A DNA stretch of 64,000 nucleotides, from NCBI RefSeq assembly GCF_002443255.2, contig NW_019211459.1, positions 18,130,030 to 18,194,029 on the forward strand, read 5' to 3'. Source of the DNA: Varroa destructor. Its lineage: Eukaryota > Arthropoda > Arachnida > Mesostigmata > Varroidae. Shown piece after piece: positions 56,735 to 64,000 of this stretch. The stretch's first letter is position 1, and the number at the start of each line of letters is the position of its first letter. Made by a program: the position numbers and the translations under genes. A model generated the notes under the pieces. The model did no database searches, was not told where the DNA came from, and saw nothing but the letters and a program-made list of their open reading frames with translations.

Positions 56735-57028
56735 CGAGTAGTTGCAACAGCATCGGACGTCGCGAAGACTGTTGCCCGTAAAAATAACAACAGCGGCGAC
56801 TTAAAGCCAACAGCTATTTGCATGGCACGTACAGCAGACCATGCCACTGGCACAATGCGACGACCGGCTGCCGCAGCGACAGCATCAGCGGCGTTACTGC
56901 CACGACAACACGAAAGAAATTATGAGAATACGAGGGAAAAGCGATGGTCCACGATTCGGGTGTGCTCTCGCTTGCTTACTTATGATCACCGTCGTCGTGT
57001 GTTGTTTTTAAAAGTCATCCTTTTTTGA
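56735..57028 (+). CDS. candidate exon, 97 codons
   Basis: A long pyrimidine tract (CCCGCTCTCATTCCGCTCTT...CACCAG) ends at 56734. The frame enters in phase 0 and reads RVVATASDVAKTVARKNNNS, later an alanine-rich part and a basic end (HERNYENTREKRW). Codons are strongly coding-like up to about 56960; the real exon may end at CGG|GTGTGC (56959) rather than at TGA 57028. No family recognised. Confidence 0.35.
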   Translation, partial: RVVATASDVAKTVARKNNNSGDLKPTAICMARTADHATGTMRRPAAAATASAALLPRQHERNYENTREKRWSTIRVCSRLLTYDHRRRVLFLKVILF

Positions 57029-57205
57029 TTCATTCATATGAATCTCGCTTGTTCGACTAACGACTATTTTCGAGGTTTTAGCTTGATTTTTCCTCAGCGA
57101 CCAACCGACCGACCGACCGACTGAGTTTACGTAGCGGGCACCCGCGTCATATCCAACGAGTTCGCCGCCATCTTTGTCCTGGCATCGACTGTTTGTAGTA
57201 GTCAT
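57008..57205 (-). CDS. alternative minus ORF, 65 codons
   Basis: Starting from an ATG at 57205 the minus frame reads MTTTNSRCQDKDGGELVGYD and ends KKDDF. It includes a (CGGT)n repeat translated as SVGRSVG. A second ATG in perfect Kozak context (AAAGATGGCGG, a YY1-like motif) lies inside it in another frame. It overlaps the plus candidate 56735-57028 by only about 20 nt. Confidence 0.2.
   Translation of the reverse strand: MTTTNSRCQDKDGGELVGYDAGARYVNSVGRSVGWSLRKNQAKTSKIVVSRTSEIHMNESKKDDF
57097..57122. repeat. (CGAC)n tetranucleotide repeat
   Basis: Five to six ACCG/CGAC units. The same unit occurs at 43727-43740. Confidence 0.9.
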
Positions 57206-57382
57206 GATGAAACGACAGCATAGCTCTATACGGCGCTCTGTTAGTTGTATTGGCCGCCGTGGCGCTCCTTGTTCCATACATCGTCGTCATCATCATTCAC
57301 AGTAACGCCATTATCAGGATCATCGACTTCTGCTGCTGTTGCTCTGTGCCCAACCTCGTTGTCGTCCTCGTTATTTGTTCAG

Positions 57383-57602
57383 TGACGGCGGCGGCGGTAG
57401 CAGCAGCAGCAGCAGCAGCCACTTCGTCTTACTTACGTGGATGTCTTCGACGACGTTGAGCTACGGCTGCTCTTATTCCACTGTAACAGCAACGAGTGGC
57501 CAACGTCGAGTGCAGAACGGCAAGCAAACGGCCGTTGAACGATGGATCGAGAGGGCGGCTGGCCCGCTGGCTAACGGGTGCACTCGTTCAATTGCCGCAT
57601 GA
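57383..57602 (+). CDS. candidate terminal exon beginning with Gly/Ser tract
   Basis: The acceptor CGTCCTCGTTATTTGTTCAG ends at 57382. After one nucleotide the frame reads a Gly4-Ser6 tract (from GGC and AGC triplets), then HFVLLTWMSSTTLSYG, then a polar end (GKQTAVERWIERAAGP) to TGA 57600-57602. A phase-2 donor upstream is required and has not been found. The overlapping 57250-57459 frame (hydrophobic) is probably the antagonist frame. Confidence 0.35.
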
Positions 57603-57619
57603 CCACTAATGGACGTCAA

Positions 57620-58560
57620 CAACGTCACCTTGCCTATTTTTTTCTTCTTTATGTTGTCGTCTCGTTTTTTGTCGTCGTCGTTTTTCTTTGAGTCGCCACC
57701 TGCCAGCCCATGGCGTCTCGATGTGTACCATGCATGCGAGCTTCGACCGCTATTTCCACAGCGAGGATAGAGGCGAAGCCATCTCCGTAGAAGCAGTAAA
57801 CCAGGACACTCCATACTTTCCTTCGCTTTCGCGTTTTTTTTCGTGGTGCGCATACGGACACGCTACGGGTCTCTGGCGTTCTTCGGCTGTTGTCTTCTGG
57901 TCTGTTTGCTTCAGGCGCTCCGTGTAGCTGCTATTGTAGCTGATGCCTTCGCTGCTTAATGATGATGTTAATGCAGCGTCTTTAGCCATTTCTGCTGCTT
58001 TTGTTTAATCAGAGAATACAACGAAAGAATGAGCGTACGAACGAACCGCCAACCGATCGGACGGACACATGGACGGATAACTGGCGGATCGTCTGCTGAC
58101 AGAGCGGTGATCTCTCGACGACGGTGGCGGTGGCGGCGGTAATGGCAGATCGCCGCCGCCGCCGCCGACGATGGGGTTCTGTGGCTCCGTGTGCCTCGCG
58201 GCCATAAACCGTCATCGTTTTTGTTCATCATTTAATGCGGTGACTGCTGCTGCTGACGCTTCTGTCGAACGTGTAACCTAACTACGCGACGCGCATCTAC
58301 GCCTGTTGGTCGGTTCGTATTGCCGTTTTGTTCCGATATTTTCCTCTCGACGGCGATCTTTTGCTCCGCTGCTCTGGATAGCCTCGTCGTTCTCTTGGAG
58401 CCGCTCGTCCCATTGTTTTGCGTTTATTTAAACTCGTCCTTTCGTTTACCGTAAATACAATGCCGTTTCGTATGGTCACTGGATAAGACTAGGTTGACTC
58501 GTTAGCAATCCTAAGCCAAAAAATTTTCCTCGAACCACACCAACGACAGCAACATCAATA
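57620..58560. other. triplet-rich, stop-poor region
   Basis: Rich in GTC/GCC/GGC triplets (for example 58121-58170). Several frames overlap on both strands (57473-57853 minus, 57688-57927 plus, 58005-58231 minus). It may be UTR or promoter sequence; no strand can be chosen. Confidence 0.35.
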
Positions 58561-58612
58561 GAGTTAAACCTTGCCAACTAATCGCTATCTATTATTCATT
58601 TTTATTATTTAG

Positions 58613-58631
58613 AGCCGTCTTTATACCTAAG
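58613..58631 (+). CDS. candidate 19-nt microexon
   Basis: A strong acceptor (ATTCATTTTTATTATTTAG with AACTAAT branch-like motif upstream) ends at 58612 and a near-consensus donor, CTAAG|GTAAGA, begins at 58632. The frame reads AVFIPK after one nucleotide. Alternatively the donor belongs to a longer exon. Coding content cannot be judged. Confidence 0.25.
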
Positions 58632-58637
58632 GTAAGA

Positions 58638-58871
58638 GTGAGCAAGTTCGTTGAAGATAAGCAATTTTACGCATTAGGAAAAGGATCGAGTTATAGAGAG
58701 AAGAAGGACGCTGTAATCAACAGAACGGTAAACACGTCCTCGGATACATATGTATATCTGGTCACTTGTGAAAACCATTTAAGCGAGCAGAACGTTCAAA
58801 CGGGTCAGCTTGTTAGCTCACTACTCCACAGTATCTGTATTAGCTCACCAATATATTTTGACTTATACTGA
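58638..58871 (+). CDS. weak ORF, 77 codons
   Basis: The peptide (SKFVEDKQFYALGKGSSY...) has plausible composition but begins right after the donor described for 58613-58631, so the two readings exclude one another. Confidence 0.15.
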   Translation: MSKFVEDKQFYALGKGSSYREKKDAVINRTVNTSSDTYVYLVTCENHLSEQNVQTGQLVSSLLHSICISSPIYFDLY

Positions 58872-58995
58872 TAGACGGTCTATTCGTGATAGGTCATCTT
58901 GTGCACGCTTCTTATATGACTTAAGTCAAACGTGCATACTTTAGCGTCGTGTGTTTTGTAATCATTTCGGTCAAATCATCAACCATTTCTTTTCA

Positions 58996-59007
58996 TATAT
59001 AAATAGG
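58996..59007 (+). promoter_or_regulatory. TATA-box-like element TATATAAATAGG
   Basis: A strong match to the TATA consensus. A start site would fall near 59025-59030. No convincing ORF begins downstream except frames near 59301. Function inferred. Confidence 0.2.
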
Positions 59008-59453
59008 TGCTAGCTGAAGTCGCCGATGACCACAACGTCAACAACAGGGCCGTCGACAGCTAAATGATTTCGTGACTTGAGTTATTTCTGCAAAGGTAAA
59101 TGTTTTTCCTACACTGTTGCTACATCGCTGGCAGTAGTACTAGTTTTAGATGAGTGCGTAAACACACGCCACCCTGATCCTCGTTTGCGTTCATCGTCTC
59201 CGGAACGGACTCTTAATAAGTTCATGATTTTCTGACCCTGTGCGCCCTTTTTGTGACTCGCACCAAACTTTTTCTATTTTTCCATTAGACCCACGTCTCC
59301 TTGCCCCATCCCGTTTGCTCCCTGGTTCTCTCTCTTGTTTTTTCTTTTCGTCTGCTCCTTCCTTATACTTCATTTTTTCTTAGAGAGCATCTCTTTCGCT
59401 TGAGCAGAGAAAATGGCCGAGTATTCTTTTTCTCGGAAACGTTCACATTGCAG

Positions 59454-59540
59454 ATTGCATCTAGTGTACCTTATGTTATGCTGGCTGTTTCTACTAGTTT
59501 TCTTAAATCTTTCCTCTGCTATCGACACAAAAACCGATAA
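59454..59540 (+). CDS. candidate terminal exon
   Basis: An acceptor-like CGTTCACATTGCAG ends at 59453. The frame enters in phase 0, reads IASSVPYVMLAVSTSFLK and ends CYRHKNR at TAA. Moderately hydrophobic. No partner exon. Confidence 0.2.
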   Translation: MASSVPYVMLAVSTSFLKSFLCYRHKNR

Positions 59541-60561
59541 GCTGGTGGCTTGATGACGAAGATGGTTTAAGTTTGTCTAATATCCTCTGTACGAGCAGGA
59601 GATGGCTGGCTGAGCGTTCGCTGCAGGTTCACTTCCAAACGAACGCCGTCCCTGGTAGACCTCCACAACCGCCGGAAAGAAAGGCCCAGCAGCAGTAACA
59701 GCAATAAAGATGGAAGGCTAAAGCCTTCTTCGTCAACGGCGAAGATGAAGACGAGCAGAATTTTAACATCGACGCCTGACGGGTCGAATGAGCGATCGCG
59801 ACACTGACCATAAAGATGAAGGCATCTGAGGCGGAGCGTAGAAATGAACGGTGTTGCTGGCAGAAGGACAGGATGAACCGTGCGGCAACTCTCTGAAGGT
59901 TTACAACGGTGGTAGCGCTGTTGAAAGGAACTATGTAAACCGTTCGAGAATTTAAGCTTTGCCCTAGCACGAAACGTTTATTTACCATATCGTATATATT
60001 ATATATGTATACTAAAAGTTCGGTGTAAAAGCAATGTATCGACCCGTTCATTATACATTACTTGGACTTTATGTAACGCCTTCGCCCGAAATCTTGAGGT
60101 GTCATGCTATTGCTATTCCTTACCACCAAGCAACATCTCCAATTCCAACGACCACAAAGGGCTTTCGACTGTTTCGAGGTAATGTACCCTTTCCGATTCG
60201 AAATTGATCCACATTTGATCAGATTTACATACATCTTTTAGTTAGGACCGCAGGAAAGGCCCAGCTGGCCGGCATTGTCACTCTATTTCTACATAGATGT
60301 ATTGCTATTATAGATGCCCGCGCTATAGCTGCTGTTGTCCCTGTAGTGAATTATTACTATTATTATTATTAGGATTACTGATGCATGCTGCGATATTTGG
60401 CCGTATTCGTTCGTCGGATTCGACGGATGTGGGTTAGGGATGGGGTTGATCGGTGCGATGCTCGAATGGAAACACGATCATTCAGCCGAAACGGGCAGCC
60501 TCGTCGTAGTAACAAGAATTTTTTTTTGTTTGTCCCTGGCTTATATTGCCGCCTTGGCGAA

Positions 60562-60987
60562 TTAAACAGATGGGATTCGGACCGCGATAGGAGGCTGTCT
60601 TTTCTTTTCAGGAGGAATCGAACCGGATACAGGGACATATAAGCGCGTCAGCTCCGATACTGGTGACCTGTTGTAATAGCGCCGCGCAAGAAAATCCCTC
60701 TTGTCGCTACTGTCGTAATGCGATATACGTAGCAAGCTACGGTACAGCTGAACGGCACAGTCATCGACGACTCTGACCGTTTCATTACGATGTCGAGTGT
60801 TCTCGGTCGTAAACTGTATTCCCATTGTAAATTTACGGTGGTTGTTGTTATTGTTAATAGCAATTTTAAAGTGCAACTTCCTGGCTTTTCTGCTACAACC
60901 GTGATTTTGACTATGGTGGTTAACCACTTGCAAACAGTATGCATAGTTCAATAGATAAATATTATAGATGGATAGACAGAGGAACAA
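60562..60987 (-). CDS. 141-codon minus frame, competes with 60612-60776 plus
   Basis: The minus frame is open for 141 codons. An internal ATG in good context (ACAATGGG) would start an 87-residue product, MGIQFTTENTRHRNETVRVV and onward, ending with a basic proline-containing tail (GSIPPEKKRQPP). No shadow-like bias is evident. It overlaps the plus exon candidate completely, so at most one is likely to be real. Confidence 0.25.
   Translation of the reverse strand: MFLCLSIYNIYLLNYAYCLQVVNHHSQNHGCSRKARKLHFKIAINNNNNHRKFTMGIQFTTENTRHRNETVRVVDDCAVQLYRSLLRISHYDSSDKRDFLARRYYNRSPVSELTRLYVPVSGSIPPEKKRQPPIAVRIPSV
60612..60776 (+). CDS. candidate exon with excellent acceptor
   Basis: The acceptor GGCTGTCTTTTCTTTTCAG ends at 60611. 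The frame enters in phase 0, reads EESNRIQGHISASAPILV and then a cysteine cluster (CCNSAAQENPSCRYC), and stops at TGA 60774-60776. A donor ATATAC|GTAGCA could end it after 60728. The paired cysteines (C-C, C-x2-C) suggest but do not prove metal binding. The opposite strand is open over the same stretch. Confidence 0.3.
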   Translation, partial: EESNRIQGHISASAPILVTCCNSAAQENPSCRYCRNAIYVASYGTAERHSHRRL

Positions 60988-61256
60988 AGCATAGACAACT
61001 GCTTATATAACGGCAGCCACAGTTTGTCACAAATGAAACATATTGCAACTATAGCTGTCTTGGTAGCGGTAGCCAATCGTAAAAAAAGCCAAGATGAAGA
61101 AAAGGAGTAATAGCTAGAAGATGAGTATTAAGGCGAGCTGCCACACAATCGGGGGTACAACCCCATGCTAGATCACATGTGAACGTAGACAGTGTCACGG
61201 GGGGACAGAACGTGTCCGTACTAGAAGTCCGACACGCTGCATGGGCAAAGATCGAC

Positions 61257-61282
61257 AATGATGATGATGACGACGACGACGA
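61257..61282. repeat. (ATG/ACG)n trinucleotide repeat
   Basis: Four ATG units followed by four ACG units. Confidence 0.9.
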
Positions 61283-61440
61283 GACAAATGCATTCGTCTA
61301 GCGACAAGTGACTGTATACACCTGACAGACGCTCTGTTTCACCTAGTGATAGTTTTCCAATGCTAGAAATGAGTCGGCTTCTGTCGCGACGGCGACCTTT
61401 GTCACTTTCTCTGGTTGCTGTTCTAAGCAGAGGTACAAAC

Positions 61441-61457
61441 AGAAAGAAAGAAAGAAC
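61441..61457. repeat. (AAAG)n tetranucleotide repeat
   Basis: Four AAAG units. Confidence 0.9.
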
Positions 61458-62318
61458 GCCATCCTTTCGCCGATATAAAAAACAGAGGAAAAAGTCAGTC
61501 AATGACTTACAGGTCTGATTCCTAGCTGAGCTCACAATGAAATAACAGGAATCTAGCAGCATAACTGGACGCAAAGCTTGTTCAGATGAAAGGAAGTGAC
61601 GTCTATAACGAATCAGCGAACGGGAGATGAATCACGACACACATATAGTGGCCTATAGTGCGTTCCGCCGAATGAATCAAGCCAATATCGCTGCTGTGGT
61701 CGGGAAAAGCGGCACGCTCTGGTGCCCAATAATATTGCTTGCTCCTGTTCGATAACTTTTGTATTGCGTATTTCTTAGGCTTTAAGATGTGAATTAGGGA
61801 AGGCAACGAAATATCACACAACTGTTTGTAGCCAAAGTAATGGCCCAGTCATCCTGTAGCACGGAAACGTAAAGCTACAAGACTATACCATACATACCTT
61901 ATAAAAATTTGATTCCATTATTTACCATAGCAGCTATATTGTGCTATACAATAACTTTCTTCATCCACACCCTGTTCACAGGTACGTTGATGGCGGGACC
62001 GATAATATTCCGTTATTGTACTTCGTAAAATTAGAATATTTTCTGTATAGCATGCCATTCTTTGCAGCCATAAGTGTATTCTTTTTATCCTTAAGTGGCA
62101 ACACTGAGGCGTACAAGAAAGCTGCTGCTTGGAGAACGATGGAAAATGGGTCCAGGCGTTGCAGTCACCGGGAGGAGGAGTCGCGGGTGAACTGAAAGGA
62201 ACTCAAGCGTTCGGGGAATCAGACAAGTTTCAACAGGGCACATCAATACAGTGACGGCAGTGCTGGTCTAAACAGAATACATTATTACGTCTGCCGCCGC
62301 GACCCTGACGATGAGAAA

Positions 62319-62359
62319 GGAGGAGGAGGAGGAGGAGGAGGAGGAGGAGGAGGAGGAGG
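62319..62359. repeat. (GGA)13 trinucleotide repeat
   Basis: A pure GGA run of about 41 nt, read as polyglutamate in the plus frame 62311-62544 and polyserine in a minus frame. Homopurine-homopyrimidine mirror sequence of this type can form triplex DNA. Confidence 0.97.
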
Positions 62360-62749
62360 CGGCTAATACAGAGATGTGGTTTTCGAAGCTGTTGGCTACC
62401 GGCAGCGATTGGTGTAAAAGCTGCACGAGGCGGTATGTGAGGGTAACCAAAGGGGAAGTGTGCAAGGGAGTGGGATGGAATCAGGACGAAATTGGGGCTT
62501 CCCAGTCCAAGTGCCAGGAAAGGTACTACCGAAGATCTGTATAGATCTGAGGCGTGGGAAGACCAAAAGGGGATCAGCCAGGAAAACAGGTAGAAGACAG
62601 GGGGAGCCGTCCATCACGCAGCTAGTTTTAGGTGAACTATGCGGTAGAAGCCACCATGCCTGCATGCAGGAAGAAGCTACTGCAACAGAACGGTCCAGGA
62701 CGGCAAAGGCAGACGGGAAGCACCGAACCACAGACCGCGTTGGCTGAAC

Positions 62750-64000
62750 TGCTATGAACTAACGGAGTTTCCGGCAGAGAAAGCTACCTCTAGCCGATAC
62801 ATAAACTTCTATAAGCTCCCTATACAGATACCTATTCCATTGCCTAGGTAAGCAACGAACTTCCCGACTGCTAGCGAGTCGGTCAGCAACCCTCCGACAG
62901 ACAACTTCAAAGCTGCTGTTGACTCGGCTGCTCCTTGTGAGACAGTCTGATTTAAGCCTACCGGAGGCAGTTGCAAACACGCCGAGCAGTAGTGGCCCAG
63001 TTCCTAGCTGGCTCGCTCAATCCAACTCGCTTGCTCACCATGAAATTCACTGGCCCACTATGGCGACATTATAACGAAGGCGCCGGTGGTGGTGTTAGTG
63101 GCGTTCGTGGGGCATCGCTGTCACGTTTGCTCCAGTTGAACCGTCAGCAAGATAGGTAGAAGCTACGGCGAGGGTGCTGGAAATTTTTTTGCAACATTTG
63201 TCTATCTGTCTGGAAGTCAAAAAAAGGCCTATGGCAAGCAAAGGGTGAGCAGGGTCCGAATATCCTATACGAATATGTAATATGTTGGCAGCGGAAGGAC
63301 TTTTGCTCGTTTAGAAAAATTCCGGGGCTGTTCGTTTCTCCAGTTTCCTTTTCTTTTGCTCACCATCATGACGGCACCAGTCGAATGACAAAGATGATGA
63401 GCGCAGTGGGCTAGACTTAGGTCGTATATATATGGACGTTACACAAGAAAACTGTTCCAGAGGGCGTGTAACATGCCCAACAAATGAACCCGGCACTGAT
63501 AGGCACACGCGCACAACGGCATAGACCCTATGAGAATCGTCGGCATTAGTAAAGAAGAGTGGACACGACCAAGCAACACAGTGATGAAGGGATTCGCAAT
63601 CATTCACTTAGGATATTTTAGCTGATTGTTAATTTTTGTTTTTGTCCTGTATCTAAAAAGATAGATACCAGCTGTGTATGCATTGGCAAGAAAAATATCG
63701 CTAACAAACATTTTCACAAAGGTGTCTTCTATATATCAGCGTCTCGCTCTCAAGCAGTATCAGAAGTAATCCTCCCTTTTCATCGTACTCTTTTACTATC
63801 AAATTGACTTTCGATTGCATATACGCGACGCTATAAGCCATCTGCACGGACTACCTATGCCAAGTTTTTGTTCGCACCCTTCCCATGCAATACTGCAGCA
63901 ACGGTGCTGAATCATACGCTGTAGTTATTTGTGGTTCACCTTTCTCACCGGCTATATAATTGTCGATTCGGGGACGCGGGGAGCTCAAGGTGTCACTCAC
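62750..64000. other. end of window, no supported gene
   Basis: Only short frames (62759-62980 minus, 62971-63159 plus, 63311-63607 minus) without boundary signals. Nothing else is seen. Confidence 0.5.

Noticed and set aside
57250..57459. Hydrophobic plus frame resembling a membrane protein
   Set aside because: The hydrophobicity comes from GTC/GTT triplet repeats; the neighbouring frame behind the 57382 acceptor is better supported.
60614..60624. Minus-strand GGTTCGATTCC, like a tRNA B box
   Set aside because: The flanking bases do not form a 5-bp T stem, and no A box, acceptor stem or anticodon arm can be placed around it.
61437..61460. (AAAG)n as a minus-strand splice pyrimidine tract
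   Set aside because: No AG at the required distance on the minus strand.
1..64000. CRISPR arrays, insertion sequences, phage, operons, terminators
   Set aside because: No regularly spaced repeats with spacers, no transposase motifs with terminal inverted repeats, no co-directional gene packing. The DNA is eukaryotic in character.

Overview
The window reads as nuclear DNA of an invertebrate, most likely an arthropod; a mite is my guess and no more. Reasons: no bacterial-style operons or packed reading frames; many simple repeats typical of animal chromosomes, such as (GT)22, a 57-bp (TA) tract, (GGA)13 and tetranucleotide runs; no visible CpG depletion, unlike vertebrates; and many eukaryotic splice-like signals, i.e. 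pyrimidine tract + AG, GTAAGT/GTGAGT donors and CTAAC-like branch points. I recognised no protein family, rRNA, tRNA, CRISPR array or intact mobile element. Everything called CDS here is an anonymous candidate exon.

Reliability. Open frames of up to about 160 codons are expected by chance in 64 kb read on six frames, and pyrimidine-rich AG sites are common. I therefore listed only frames with extra support: a strong splice acceptor and/or donor at the frame boundary, compatible phases between neighbouring exons, or unusual length. Even these remain tentative (confidence mostly 0.2-0.45).

Layout. 0-7.5 kb is mostly AT-rich spacer, with two weak plus-strand terminal-exon candidates and a CpG-rich block at 4.7-5.8 kb. 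7.5-16 kb holds scattered candidate plus exons (7.58, 10.4, 11.06, 11.75, 14.7 kb) and a TATA-box/ATG unit at 10.7-11.0 kb. 16.1-19.6 kb contains the longest open frame (220 codons) and a three-exon plus model (17587-19041) whose phases agree. 20-30 kb is mostly spacer with a few candidates (24.9, 27.6, 29.9 kb on plus; 28.3 kb on minus). 30.7-32.8 kb holds two plus models, one with a 45-nt intron and one with two phase-compatible exons. 36.3 and 38.6-39.1 kb hold further plus exons. 40.7-45.5 kb has minus candidates (40684-41343, 43665-43944, 44362-45529), facing a plus model at 46.4-47.0 kb across a GC-rich interval with CRE, GC-box, ETS and YY1 motifs: a possible head-to-head gene pair. 47-52 kb is repeat-containing spacer. 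52.4-61 kb has plus candidates (52.4, 56.5-57.6, 58.6, 60.6 kb) and one minus frame at 53.3-53.6 kb. The last 3 kb holds a (GGA)n tract and little else.

No shared pathway can be inferred because no product was identified. No previously undescribed system stands out. The best leads are the putative divergent promoter at 45.5-46.6 kb, the phase-consistent multi-exon models, and two frames interrupted by a single stop codon.
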